Notes: a model not told the origin generated them from the letters alone. A stretch of DNA of 64,000 bases from Bog-473 sp963828825 (GCA_963828825.1 CAWHGF010000004.1:868001-932000), one strand, 5' to 3'. Shown: positions 16,870 through 27,154, counted from the stretch's first letter. Program-made: numbers and translations.

Positions 16870-19265
16870 TTAGTCGTCTTGGAGGAGCGAGTCACCGATG
16901 ATCCCATCCGCTTTGAGTGTGTCGATCTCCGACCCGGTCAGTCCGAGCTCAGTGAGGAGTTCCTCGTTGTGCTCACCGAGGAGAGGCGCGTGCCGCAGGT
17001 GGACCCGACCCGCTCCGCGCGAGAACCGCATTGGCATGGTGCTGTAGCGGGAGCGCCCGATCACGGGATGCTCCATCTCCTCGAAGAATCCACGGGAGGC
17101 GAGCTGTGCCAGCTCACACTGGTGATGGGGCTGGACGACCTTGGCGACGGGTACGCCGGCATCCCAGAGCCGTGCGACGAGCTCGTCGGCCGGCCGGGCC
17201 CGACACCATTCCTGCAGGAACGTGTCGATCCGATCGTGCGCACTGAACCGCCCCGTCGCCGTCGCCAGGGCGGGATCGGCCGCCCATTCCGGATCGCCCA
17301 GAGCAACTCGGAGCGACTCCCATTGCCGGTCCGTCGCGACCGCGATGGCCACCCAGGAGTCATCCCGGCCGTTCTCGTCCGGGCCTGCGGCCTGATAGAG
17401 GTTCTGCGGTGCCGCCATGGGCCCGCGGTTGCCGCCACGGGCGAGGAGCGCGCCGTAGGCGGAGGCTTCGATCACCTGCTCTGCCGCCACGTTCAGCCCG
17501 GCATCGACCATCGCGGCCTCCACGAGACCCCCTTCACCTGTCTTCGCACGGTGCTCGAGCGCGACCATCAGGCCGAACAGCGCATGGAGGCCGGCATTGG
17601 GGTCACCAATGGTGTACGGCTCGAACGGCAGGATGTCGGGGTGTCCCGTCAGCCAGGTGAGCCCCGAGGCATCCTCGATCACAAAGGCGAACGCGGACCG
17701 ATCGCGCCACGGCCCGTCGAGCCCGAATCCGGGCATGCGCAACATGATGAGATCGGGCCGATCGGCCCTGAGCGACTCGTAGTCGAGTCCGAGCTGGTCG
17801 AGGACCCGTGGCGTGTAGTTCTCGACGACCACGTCGCAGGTCGCAACCAATCGGCGCACCAGATCGAGGCCGCGGGGATCGCGGAAGTCGATCGTCATGC
17901 TCTTCTTATTGGTGTTGAGCGCGGCGAAAATGGGTCCTCGCTCCCAGAAGCGATCCTCCGTCTGCGGCACACCACCGACCAGCCTTGCCCCGTCCGGCCG
18001 GGATGGTGATTCGAGGTGGATGACCTCTGCACCCAGGAGTGCGAGCAGATGGCCCGTGAGCGGACCGGCCCAGAAGGCCGTCATGTCCAGAACGCGCAGC
18101 CCCGCGAACGGAAGCGCAGCCTGCGCAGTGCTCGTGCGGCTGCGAGCAGGGGCCGTGCGTGGGACGAGCTCGTCAATGGTGTGTCCTCCGAGCCGAGGGG
18201 CCGCTTCGGGAGGCCGCAGGCGTCCTGCCCCGAGCCGGAAGGGCGGTCGTGGGTTCATTGCGCCATCCCGCGGGTTCTCGACGAAGGTCTCCCGCTTCCG
18301 AAAGTGCTCGAACGCAGTGACATTCGAGCCGTTGGCGATCGGTGCGTTCGGGATCCGGAAGGCCGACGCGAGGTCGAGGACCTCCTCGACACGTGTGCGC
18401 TGCGATCCATCCGTCGATAGTCGGCGCCAGCGCCGTACGGTCCAGAAAGAGCTTCGGATCCTCCATCCACTCGGGGTGTTCCACCATCGCGCAGAAGTCG
18501 AGCCACTGTTGCCCGGTCCCACAGCCGAGACCGACCAGCCCGTCGCCGGCCGCCCCGACGCCCGGTGTCGGCACGAATCGCTTGCGGCGCATGGGTCGGC
18601 CGAGTTGGTCGTTGAAGGTCACGGGGTAGTAGGTGAGGGTCATCGCCAACGCCTCGAGCATCGACACGTCGATCAGCTCGCCGCCCGGGTCGGTGCGCCG
18701 ACCCGCGGCCAGGGTCCCGATCGCGCCGAAAACGCCGGCGACCCACTCCCCGATCTGGCCACCGACGAAGACAGGCGCACGGTCGGGTCTCCCGCGGGCC
18801 AACCCCACGACCGCTCCGGACCACGCTTGCAGCGTGAATTCGGTGGCGGGCTTGTCACTCCACGGGCCCTCGAGCCCGAACGGCGTGATGCTCGTGACGG
18901 TCAGGTGCGGGTGCCGGTCGAGGATCTCACGGGGGGCCAGCGCCGCGTGCTCCGCCACCGAGGAACCCTTCGACCACACGACGGCGTCGGCCGATGCGAG
19001 CAGCCTCTCCAGGACGCGAGGTTCTCCGCGCTCTCGCTTCGACAACGACGCTCTGCTTCGACGCGCTGAGGAAGTTGAAGAGCGCACCGTCGGTCTCGGG
19101 TGAGACCACCGCGCCGGAAGCCGACCAGCGGCGCAACGGATCCCCCTCGGGTGGCTCGACCTTGATCACCTCTGCACCACCGTCGGCCAGCAGCTTCGTG
19201 CAGTACGCACCCGCGATCCACGTCGAGAGATCGACCACGCGGAGCCCGCTCAGGGTGACTGCCAC
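16870..19265 (-). pseudogene. Double-domain CaiB/BaiF family III CoA-transferase (two frameshifts)
   Basis: About 795 residues are encoded in three frames. The N-terminal CaiB module begins 'LSGLRVVDLSTWIAGAYC'. A frame change near 19030 leads to 'VTSITPFGLEGPWSDKP' and 'GELIDVSMLEALAMTLTYY'. A second change near 18400 leads to the C-terminal module with 'LPFAGLRVLDMTAFWAGPL', 'NTNKKSMTIDFRDPRG' and 'GEGGLVEAAMVDAGLNVA'. Each module has the family's CoA-binding fold; members move CoA between carboxylic acids. Tandem CaiB fusions of this size exist in actinobacteria. The GTG start is 40 bp after the hydratase stop. Correcting two indels would restore a full gene. Confidence 0.75.
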
Positions 19266-19305
19266 GGGCGCGGCCTCGGCGCGCCGTCCTGCGCCTCCGA
19301 CACCG

Positions 19306-20278
19306 TCAGTCGATATCGGGGCGCCGGCGACCGGAGCCGCTCAACCGCCAGTCAGGGGGGAACCTGCTGTCATTGTCCTTCACTGCGAGGTTGAGTCCCG
19401 CGTCCATCGTTTCCTTGCTCAGGGTCGCCCGCTTCCCGTCGTCGTCGTCCCGGAGCATGCCGCCCATGGATTCGAGCCACGCACTGAGAAGGCTGCCCAT
19501 GTACTCGCCCTGGTGCTGCTTCATCACTTCGAAGAAGACCTTCTGCATGAAGACCGTGTCGGTCGGCCGCGTGCGGGCACAGGCGAGCGCGTACTTCTCC
19601 ACCTCTCCCTCGAGCTCAGCGCGTGGCACGACGCTGTTCACGAAGTTGCAGTCGTACATCTGCTCTGCGGTGAAGGGGCGGCCCGTGAAGACCATCTCCT
19701 GGAACTTGCGCAGGCCCATCATCATCGCCCACTGCCACATGCGCGGGGCGTAGCCGACATAGCGGAACGCAGGATGTCCGAACAGCGCGTCGTCCGAGGA
19801 GATCACGAGGTCAGCATCGGCCGCCTGGTAGAAGTGCCAGCCGTAGCAGTAGCCCTTGACCTCGAGGATGCTGATCTTCTTGAAGTCCTGGAGGGTACGG
19901 CAACCGGACCTGGTGTTGCCGTACCAATGAAGGAGCGAAGCCCCGGCCCGGTACGAGCGTGCATTCGGGCATGGTGACGTCGTCATCGTCTGTCGAGTCC
20001 GAACTCCTCCTGCAGCGCGACGCCAGCGGCCTGCTTGGCCATCAGCTCGTCGAGGTCGGCGCCCGTTCCGAGGTGATCGCCCACCCCCGCACGACCAGGA
20101 CCTTGACGTCGTCGTCGATGCTCGCCTTGAACAGGAGGTCTGCGTACCGCTTGCGGGCGGCGATGGTCGGGATGTTGAGCTGGTCGGGACGGTTCAGGGT
20201 GATCGTCGCGATACGCGTGCTCAGGTCCTTCTCGTAGAGGATGATCTCCTCCGGCGGAGGGATGTCGGTTTCGGTCAC
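19306..20278 (-). pseudogene. Enoyl-CoA hydratase/isomerase family protein (frameshifted)
   Basis: The N-terminal part reads 'STRIATITLNRPDQLNIPT' and 'DDDVKVLVVRG'. A shift near 20085 gives 'GTGADLDELMAKQAAG', and a second near 19990 gives 'KKISILEVKGYCYGWHFYQ', 'ADLVISSDDALFGHPAF' and 'GLRKFQEMVFTGRPF'. Together these form a crotonase fold of roughly 320 residues with a lengthened C-terminus. The GTG start overlaps the stop of the M24 gene (GTGA). The role is hydration or isomerisation of an acyl-CoA in the same pathway as the CoA-transferase, by context. Confidence 0.7.
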
Positions 20279-21414
20279 GTGAGGGGGCTCCTTGCGTCGC
20301 GGATCGGTTTGGTCGAGAGCGGCTCCGGGCCGGTCGCGGTGACATCGACTGGTTCCTGGCCGTAGAGGGCACCGACGCCTTCCTGCCAGACGTAGATGGT
20401 CAGCGTCAGCACCATGCCCACCTCGAAGGTCTGCTCTCGCGCCGTACGCGGGAGCGCTCCCGTCACGAGCGGGAGGTCGTACCCGAGACCCAGACCCCGC
20501 GCCACCGGCATCGGGGGCAGCGGGATTTCCGCCGCGTCGTAGGCGTCGAGAAGATCGCTCAGCGGTGCGCCGACCCGGCACGCGGCCAGAAGCCGGTCAC
20601 AGAGCTCGCTCCAGCGCTGGGACAACCGACCATCGATGGCGGCGTCGCCGTCCACCGAGCGGGTCCGCCCGAGCTCGCCGACGTACCCGCCGAGCATCAC
20701 CCCGGCCTCGAACGCCACGAGGTCACCCGGCCCGACCGGCGCGTCCCGACTCGCACGGCGCCACGGGTGCTCGCGCGAGGTGATCCACGCGACGTCCTGC
20801 GTGGCGGGAGTGGTCACGCCGGCCGACGGCCATCGCCTCCATGAACACGCCCGTGAGCTGCCGTTCCGTGACCCCGGTGGCCAGCGCTGCGACGGCCTCA
20901 TCGAGCGCTCCTTCGGCGATGCGTACCGAGGCCCGGATGGCGTCCACCTCCTCGGGCGACTTGACCCGGCGGGCCCGGCGCAGCAGCGGCTCACCATCGA
21001 TGAGCTGGGCCGACGGGAACGCCTTCGGGAGAAGCCGCGCCGCGGACGGCGTCATGGCATCGGTGGCGACCGTCCGCACCGTGGCGGCACCTTCGATCCC
21101 CTGCAGAACCTTCAGGAAGTTCTCCGAGTTGAACGAGATCCCGTACAGGTTCTCGTGAGGGATGTCGTCCGGGATCCCCTCGTCCCACGTGCTGAGCAAG
21201 TGCACGGATCCGGAGGAGCGCACGAGGACACACCCGGGGCCGAAGGCCCGCGAGCCGGCGGTCCACAGCCGCGGTGCGCCGGAGACGTAGCGGGCATTTC
21301 CTTCACGCCCGACGACGAGCATATCGATGTCTGCCAGCTCCATCTCGGTCAGCACCGCGATCGACGGGCCAGTCGCAACGCGGCATCGTCGGGAAGAACC
21401 TCGGTGACGGTCAC
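20275..21414 (-). pseudogene. M24 (creatinase/prolidase-like) family protein, frameshifted
   Basis: A GTG start at 21414 gives 'TVTEVLPDDAALRLARR'. One shift near 21370 leads to 'IDMLVVGREGNARYVSGAP'. A second near 20825 leads to 'VGPGDLVAFEAGVMLGGYV' and 'GVGALYGQEPVDVTATGP'. The family fold is recognisable: an N-terminal creatinase-type domain and a C-terminal pita-bread domain. The canonical metal-binding D, H and E ligands are not all obvious ('FEAGVMLGGYVGEL' lacks the usual DxG...D pair). The true protein may be a non-peptidase member. It lies between a second M24 gene and the hydratase. Confidence 0.65.
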
Positions 21415-21421
21415 GCGGTGC

Positions 21422-22651
21422 CTAGAACGGATCGTAGGGATAGTCGGTCATGGCGTCCCACCCGTCCTCCGTGATGAGCAGGACTTCCTCGGACCGATAC
21501 CCGGCCGCACCATCCTCCCAGACGATCGGCTCGATCACCAGGACCATCCCCGCCGCGAGGACGAGCGACGCGTCGAACGCCTCCCCGATGTCACTCCCCA
21601 CATAGGGCATCTCGGCGCTGTCGATGCCGAGACCGTGGCCGAGGTAGAAGTGGGGCATCCACGGCTTCACACCACCGGCAGCGTCGATGGCTGCCGCCGT
21701 GAGCTCCGCGGCCGTTGCTCCGGCACGGGTGACGTCGAGGACGGCATCCCTGATCGCGATCCACCGCTCGAACTGGGCGCGCTGGCGAGCATCGGGCTCG
21801 CGTCCGACGATCCAGGTCCGGCCGAAGTCGGAGTGGAAGCCGGCGTAGCTGATGCCGAGGTCAACCCAGAGGACATCGCCTTCGGCCAGCTCCCGTTCGG
21901 TCGAGAGGAGCGGGCAGGCCAGGTCGCCGGTCGTCGTCCAGGGCCCGTCCGCGATGCGGGAGGGCATCACCTGCCAGATCGGATCGAGGATGTTGGCATC
22001 CGCGCCCGCGTCGAAGATCGTGCGCAAGAACGTCGCTGTGAGATCGGTCTGACGGACCCCCGGCGCAACGCGAGCCTGGACGGCAGCGATGCCGCGCTCG
22101 GTGATCCGCAGGCCCTCGCGCAAGCACGACAGCTCGTCGGGCGTCTTGATCGCCTTGGCTGCGCTGATGATGCGCCCGCCGTCAACCGGGGCGTCGGGCG
22201 CGAACAGGATCGATCGCTCGCGACGCAGGGCATTGGTCCATTCGTCGATGGCGATCGCCGCGTTGTCCGGCACGAGACCGGCCAGTTGCGAGGCGAAGAG
22301 TTCCACACCCTCGTCGAAGTCCAGGTACACGGGACCGTGGAGATGATCGGATGGGAGCTCGACCCGGAGTCGGTCCTCCTCTCGCATCGGAGAGAAGAGG
22401 TGTGGCCACTCGTCGTCGGTGGTGACCACCGCGACGGGCTGCTCGAAGTTCGCCCGGCCCGAGTCGGCCAGCGGCCAGATGGCACCAGTGGCGTAGACGA
22501 CGTTCGTGTTGCCGAGCAGGATCAGCGCGTCGAGACCCTGCGTGCGCATCAGTCCACGAATCCGCTGCACCCGTTCCCGGCGCATACGCGGGATATCCGC
22601 CTGCGTGGGGATCTGTGTCGACGGCGCGGATGCCATGAGCCCCGCCGGCAT
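21422..22651 (-). CDS. M24 family metallopeptidase/creatinase-like protein
   Basis: A 409-aa protein with an N-terminal creatinase/prolidase domain ('LDALILLGNTNVVYATGAI') and a C-terminal M24 catalytic domain. The expected metal ligands are visible: Asp in 'LWVDLGISYAGFHSDFGRT', His in 'YLGHGLGIDSAEMPYV' and Glu in 'VIEPIVWEDG' and 'YRSEEVLLITEDG'. It is therefore likely an active hydrolase of C-N bonds (Xaa-Pro peptides or creatine-like compounds). The ATG overlaps the amidohydrolase stop (TGATG). A frameshifted paralogue follows after 7 bp. Confidence 0.88.
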   Translation of the reverse strand: MPAGLMASAPSTQIPTQADIPRMRRERVQRIRGLMRTQGLDALILLGNTNVVYATGAIWPLADSGRANFEQPVAVVTTDDEWPHLFSPMREEDRLRVELPSDHLHGPVYLDFDEGVELFASQLAGLVPDNAAIAIDEWTNALRRERSILFAPDAPVDGGRIISAAKAIKTPDELSCLREGLRITERGIAAVQARVAPGVRQTDLTATFLRTIFDAGADANILDPIWQVMPSRIADGPWTTTGDLACPLLSTERELAEGDVLWVDLGISYAGFHSDFGRTWIVGREPDARQRAQFERWIAIRDAVLDVTRAGATAAELTAAAIDAAGGVKPWMPHFYLGHGLGIDSAEMPYVGSDIGEAFDASLVLAAGMVLVIEPIVWEDGAAGYRSEEVLLITEDGWDAMTDYPYDPF

Positions 22652-23820
22652 CAGCCGTCCAGTCCGAGGTAGCCCTTGATGTTGTCGCCTACGACGGCAA
22701 CCGCCGCTTCCGGACCCACCGCATCGACGACGGCGGCCAGCGATTTGCCGCTGTAGCCGTACGTGCTCTCGTTGTGGGGAAAGTCCGTGGACCACATCAC
22801 GCGATCGATCCCGATGCGGGGAAGCAGTGCGAGGCCAAGGGGATCGACCATGAACGACGCGCACATGTGGTTGTCCCAGTAATACGTGGGCTCATGCTGG
22901 ATGTTCAGATTGGCGAGGTGCTGAAACGACGCCGCAATGTGCTCGGCGTCCTGGAGGGCCGCGGGCACCCAGTTGATCCCACCTTCGAAAAATCCGATCT
23001 TGAGCCCGGGGTGACGGTCGAGGATCCCGCCGAAGATGTACTTGCCGAAGGTGTCGCGGAACGGTGCCACGGACTGGAGCATCCCGATGCTGACGGCATT
23101 GAACTCATTCGGGGTCGCAGGCGGGTTCTCGCCGATGTGATGTGAGACCGGGATCTGCGCCTCTTCGATCGCGTCCCAGACGCCATCCATGGCGGTGCTG
23201 GCGTAGTCGATCGGGCGCTTCTCCAGGTCCTTACCCGGCGTAAGGGGCATGAGGAACGTCTTCAAGCCGAGCGCTTTCAGCTCGTTGATCGTCCGGCGCG
23301 CTCCGTCGGCGTCCCACCAGTTGATGAGGCCGACGCCATAGATGCGATTTTTCGACTGCTCCTGAATCTCGGCGATGTGCTCATTGTAAATCCGGAAGCA
23401 GAGCTCACGGACCTCCCGGTCCGGCCAACCGAACAGGGCGAGGATGGAGTTCGGGAACGCGAGCTCCTTCGCGACGCCTTCCGAGTCAAGCGCCGCCAGC
23501 CGGGCATCGACGTCACCGGTATGGGATCCGGAGACGGGGTCGTACTGTGTGAGCACGTCAATGAACTCCTGAACGAGGATGGACTTTCCGTCCATGCCGA
23601 TCACCCATCCACCACCGACGTTCATCACGCGGGGCGCGCGCTCTTTCATGCTCTCGGGGAACCGCTCGTAGAAGATGTCGACTGCGAGCGAGATGTGGTC
23701 GTCCGCAGAGAACACCTCGGTCCCCGCCGGCAGCCCGGAATCGACGAGCGGGCCCGGATGGCGGTCCTTGGGCGCGCCCACGCCCTCGGGCGGGTACAGC
23801 GGCGTCCTGGAAATGGTCAT
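22651..23820 (-). CDS. Amidohydrolase (amidohydrolase-2 type) family protein
   Basis: A 389-aa TIM-barrel metal-dependent hydrolase: 'VFSADDHISLAVDIFYERF' at the N-terminus (DxH-type metal site), 'VSHHIGENPPATPNEF', 'HPGLKIGFFEGGINWVPA', and 'DRVMWSTDFPHNESTYGYS' with the catalytic Asp region. Relatives hydrolyse or decarboxylate cyclic acids in catabolic clusters. An in-frame ATG at 23838 is possible, but the one at 23820 has a GAGGGAAG site 8 bp upstream. It is the first gene of a minus-strand operon running through both M24 genes, the hydratase and the CoA-transferase, and is divergent from the flavoprotein gene. Confidence 0.87.
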   Translation of the reverse strand: MTISRTPLYPPEGVGAPKDRHPGPLVDSGLPAGTEVFSADDHISLAVDIFYERFPESMKERAPRVMNVGGGWVIGMDGKSILVQEFIDVLTQYDPVSGSHTGDVDARLAALDSEGVAKELAFPNSILALFGWPDREVRELCFRIYNEHIAEIQEQSKNRIYGVGLINWWDADGARRTINELKALGLKTFLMPLTPGKDLEKRPIDYASTAMDGVWDAIEEAQIPVSHHIGENPPATPNEFNAVSIGMLQSVAPFRDTFGKYIFGGILDRHPGLKIGFFEGGINWVPAALQDAEHIAASFQHLANLNIQHEPTYYWDNHMCASFMVDPLGLALLPRIGIDRVMWSTDFPHNESTYGYSGKSLAAVVDAVGPEAAVAVVGDNIKGYLGLDG

Positions 23821-23939
23821 CTCCCCCGCTTCCCTCATGGACGGACCATCGCAGATTACTTCGGCTTCGTAGCAATCGTCAACGGATCCTGCTAGCTTCC
23901 TCTTGGCCAGGAGGACCTCGGGAGGTCGGAGAGCGTGAC

Positions 23940-25616
23940 ATGACGACGTGGGATACCACGGTCGACCTCGTGATCATCGGATCCGGTGGTGGCGGCATGG
24001 TCGCCGCGCTGACCGCGGTCGATGCGGGAGCGAGCGCGCTGGTGCTCGAGAAACAGGAGCGCGTCGGCGGCTCGACCTGCATGTCCGGGGGGATCCTCTG
24101 GGTACCCAACAACCCCGTCATGCGTGCCGAAGGGGTGGCGGACTCCTACGAGGACGCCATGGCGCACTTCGAAGCCGTCGTGGGCGACGTTGGTCCGGCC
24201 TCTTCGTTCGAGCGTCGCCATGCCTTCTTGACGGCGGGTCCGGAGATGGTCTCGTTTCTCCAGGATCGTGGTGTGCGCTTCGCCTTCTGTCCCGGCTACA
24301 GCGACTACTACTCGAGCGCCAAGGGTGGCCTCGACATCGGGCGCGGCATCGAACCCGTGCCATTCGACGGCCACGTGCTCGGCGAGTGGCTCGGCAAGCT
24401 CCAACCTGGCCTGGCGCAGAGCCTCGGCCTTGCGGTGATGACGAACGAAGCACGCTCGCTCTCGCACTACAACCGTAGCATCGAGGCGTTCACGGTCTCA
24501 GCCCGCGTGGTGCTGCGGACCTATGCCGCTCGGCTCAGACAGCAGGCCCTGTTGACAAACGGCGCGTCGCTCATCGCGCAGATGTTGCACATCGCCATCG
24601 GCCGTGGCATACCGGTCTGGACAGAGGCGCCGCTCGACGATCTGATCCTCGAGGACGGACGCGTGGTCGGCGTGCGGACCGTTCGAGACGGCGCTCCGGT
24701 GTTCGTCCGTGCCCGCAAGGGAGTGGTGCTGGCCTCCGGCGGCTTCGCCCACAACCCCGAGATGCGTGAGCGGTTCGGGGGCGATCAGCCGAACCGGGCG
24801 CGGTGGTCGATCGCCAACCCCGGCGACACCGGCGAGGTCATACAGATCGCGATGCGACACGGCGCACGGACCGACCTGATGGACGAAGCCTGGTGGCTGC
24901 CGTCGCCCCGCACCGGCAGGTTCGGGCAATCGACGCTCGACCAGGCACGCCAGCGACCACGCACGATCTACGTCGATGCCGCGGGTCAACGGTTCGTCAA
25001 CGAGTCGAACTCGTACATGGAAGTTGGTAAGGCAATGTACGCCCGCGACAAGACGAGCAGGGCAGTGCCCTGCTGGCTGATCTTCGACGACCGCTATCGC
25101 AAGCGCTACGCGCACCAACGGTCCAGCCCCGGCCGCTTCCCGCGCAAGCTGCTCGAGAGCGGGATGTTGAAGCAGGCGTGGACGCTCAAGGATCTCGCCA
25201 ACATGTGCGGGATCGATTCCTCCGGATTGTCCGAGACGGTCGAGCGGTTCAACGAGCACGCCGCTCGGGGTGTCGATCCCGACTACGGGCGGGGCGAATC
25301 GGCCTACAACCGGGCCCTGGGCGATCCCAACCACAAGGTGCACCCCTGCCTGGGACCGATCGACGAACCCCCGTATTACGCGGTGCAGGTCGTGCCGGGA
25401 GACATCGGAACCTGCGGTGGCCTGCTCACCGATGCCGACGCACAGGTCATCAGAGGGGACGACCGGCCGATCCCGGGCCTCTACGCCACCGGCAACGGCA
25501 CCGCCACCGTCATGGGTCGCCACTACCTCGGACCTGGCGCGAGCATCGCCAACACCATGGTCTTCGGCTATGTGGCGGCCCGCCATGCCACGCAAGAATC
25601 CCCCGCCCTCCCGTGA
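23940..25616 (+). CDS. FAD-binding dehydrogenase, 3-ketosteroid dehydrogenase-like
   Basis: A 558-aa flavoprotein of the FAD_binding_2 / fumarate-reductase type. The dinucleotide motif 'VIIGSGGGGMVAAL' lies at residues 11-24, followed by 'VLEKQERVGGSTCMSGGI' and 'LWVPNN', the arrangement seen in 3-oxosteroid 1-dehydrogenases. Near the end is 'GLYATGNGTATVMGRHYLG', a typical FAD-contact segment. It probably introduces a double bond next to a keto group. A steroid substrate is likely by family but not proven. It is divergent from the amidohydrolase gene and convergent with a ferredoxin gene. Confidence 0.85.
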   Translation: MTTWDTTVDLVIIGSGGGGMVAALTAVDAGASALVLEKQERVGGSTCMSGGILWVPNNPVMRAEGVADSYEDAMAHFEAVVGDVGPASSFERRHAFLTAGPEMVSFLQDRGVRFAFCPGYSDYYSSAKGGLDIGRGIEPVPFDGHVLGEWLGKLQPGLAQSLGLAVMTNEARSLSHYNRSIEAFTVSARVVLRTYAARLRQQALLTNGASLIAQMLHIAIGRGIPVWTEAPLDDLILEDGRVVGVRTVRDGAPVFVRARKGVVLASGGFAHNPEMRERFGGDQPNRARWSIANPGDTGEVIQIAMRHGARTDLMDEAWWLPSPRTGRFGQSTLDQARQRPRTIYVDAAGQRFVNESNSYMEVGKAMYARDKTSRAVPCWLIFDDRYRKRYAHQRSSPGRFPRKLLESGMLKQAWTLKDLANMCGIDSSGLSETVERFNEHAARGVDPDYGRGESAYNRALGDPNHKVHPCLGPIDEPPYYAVQVVPGDIGTCGGLLTDADAQVIRGDDRPIPGLYATGNGTATVMGRHYLGPGASIANTMVFGYVAARHATQESPALP

Positions 25617-25622
25617 TGGTGC

Positions 25623-25829
25623 TCAGACCAGTGTCACTCCATCACGCCGGACGGTGATCGGGTGGTGGCAGTTCCGTGCCGCGGCAACGACCTTGTCCTC
25701 AGCCGAGCCGGTGGGATCGACGACGAAAGCCACGGAAACATCGTCGAGATCGAACACGCCCCGCGCCGGGTGCACGCAGTTTCCCGACCCCATACATGCG
25801 TCGCGGTGGATTTCGACTTTGAGGCCCAT
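25623..25829 (-). CDS. Ferredoxin (probably [3Fe-4S], P450-associated)
   Basis: A 68-aa acidic protein with 'RDACMGSGNCVHPARGVFD' and a late 'AARNCHHPITV'. The spacing Cys-x5-Cys plus one distal Cys is the [3Fe-4S] single-cluster pattern of actinobacterial P450 redox partners. The usual Pro after the last Cys is replaced by His. The start 'MGLKVEIHRD' is 38 bp from the start of the divergent P450 gene at 25868. It most likely delivers electrons to one of the two P450s. Confidence 0.88.
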   Translation of the reverse strand: MGLKVEIHRDACMGSGNCVHPARGVFDLDDVSVAFVVDPTGSAEDKVVAAARNCHHPITVRRDGVTLV

Positions 25830-25867
25830 GGGCCGATCGTGGGCTCCCATTTCTGAGAGAGGTGAGG

Positions 25868-27154
25868 ATGACTGAGTTCGAGTCCGTCAACTTCTTCATC
25901 GACCGAGCCGTCCAGGACAATCCGTACCCGTACTTCGACTGGGCGCGCAGCCAAAGCCCGGTGTGGCGAGAGCCGAACTACGGGATGTTCATCATCACCG
26001 GTTACCAGGAGGCAATGGCGGTCTACAACGACCCGGCCACGTTCCCAGAGAACGAGCCGGCGTCCGGCACGTTCTCCTCCTGCAATGTGGTCTGCGGATC
26101 GTTCGTCAAGCTCTCCAAGCCGTTCGAGGGCGATGACATCACCGAGATCATCGAGAATTGCCGCTACGAACTGCCGTTCAGCGATCAGCTCCCCTCGTTC
26201 GACCCTCCGGACCACACGGCCCACCGCCACCTCTTGATGCGGCTGATCACGCCGAAGCGGCTGAAGGAGAACGAGGAGTTCATGTGGGAGTTCGCCGACC
26301 ACCTCCTCGATGGATTCCTGGAGCAGGGATCGTGCGAGATGGTGCACGACTACGCGGAGCCCTTCACCCTCACCGTCATCGCCGACCTCGAAGGCGTCCC
26401 GGAGTCCGACCACTCCCTCTTCCGGGAGCGGCTGTCCACGGTGCACCAACAAGAGGTGGCCCATAAGCCCCTCGAGTTCCTCTACGACCGCTTCACGCAG
26501 TACATCGAAGACCGCCGCCAGAACCCGCGGAACGACGTGTTGTCCGGCCTTGCCACGGCGACGTTCCCGGACGGTTCGACCCCCGAGGTGAAGGATGCTG
26601 CACTGATTGCCGCCAACCTCTTCGCCGGCGGGCAGGAGACGACGGTGCGGCTCCTCTCCTTCGCGCTGCGGACCCTCGGCGAACGACCTGACCTGCAGGA
26701 GCTCGTCCGGGAGGACCGTGACCGGATCCCCAACTTCATTGAGGAAATGCTCCGCATCGAGAGCCCCCTACGGACGCAGTTCCGGATGACCCGAGTCCCG
26801 ACGAACCTCGGCGGAGTCGATATCCCGGCCGGCGCATCACTCATGCTCGTGCCCGGTGCTTGCAACCGCGATCCGCGGAAGTTTGAGAACCCCTACGAGC
26901 TCGACATCGACCGGTCAAATGCGCGGCAACACATCGCATTCGGTTTCGGTATCCACACCTGTGCGGGAGCGCCCCTCGCCCGCGCCGAGGGCCGGGTGAC
27001 GCTCAATCGCTTCCTCGATCGTACGAGCAACATCTCTATCTCTGAGGAGCACCACGGTCCGGCCGGAGCGCGGCACTACGAGTACTTGCCCACCTTCTTT
27101 CTGAGAGGACTCGAGCAGCTCTGCCTCGACCTGGCCCCGGCCAGCGAGCTGTAG
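25868..27154 (+). CDS. Cytochrome P450
   Basis: A 428-aa P450 monooxygenase. The I-helix reads 'NLFAGGQETTVRLLSFAL', the ExxR motif is in 'EEMLRIESPLRTQFRM', and the haem loop 'AFGFGIHTCAGAPLARAE' places the cysteine near residue 364. A GAGAGGTGAGG ribosome-binding site precedes the ATG at 'MTEFESVNFF'. It is divergent from the ferredoxin gene and convergent with an SDR. It is clearly different in sequence from the P450 at 13951, so it is not a recent duplicate. The substrate is unknown. Confidence 0.94.
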   Translation: MTEFESVNFFIDRAVQDNPYPYFDWARSQSPVWREPNYGMFIITGYQEAMAVYNDPATFPENEPASGTFSSCNVVCGSFVKLSKPFEGDDITEIIENCRYELPFSDQLPSFDPPDHTAHRHLLMRLITPKRLKENEEFMWEFADHLLDGFLEQGSCEMVHDYAEPFTLTVIADLEGVPESDHSLFRERLSTVHQQEVAHKPLEFLYDRFTQYIEDRRQNPRNDVLSGLATATFPDGSTPEVKDAALIAANLFAGGQETTVRLLSFALRTLGERPDLQELVREDRDRIPNFIEEMLRIESPLRTQFRMTRVPTNLGGVDIPAGASLMLVPGACNRDPRKFENPYELDIDRSNARQHIAFGFGIHTCAGAPLARAEGRVTLNRFLDRTSNISISEEHHGPAGARHYEYLPTFFLRGLEQLCLDLAPASEL

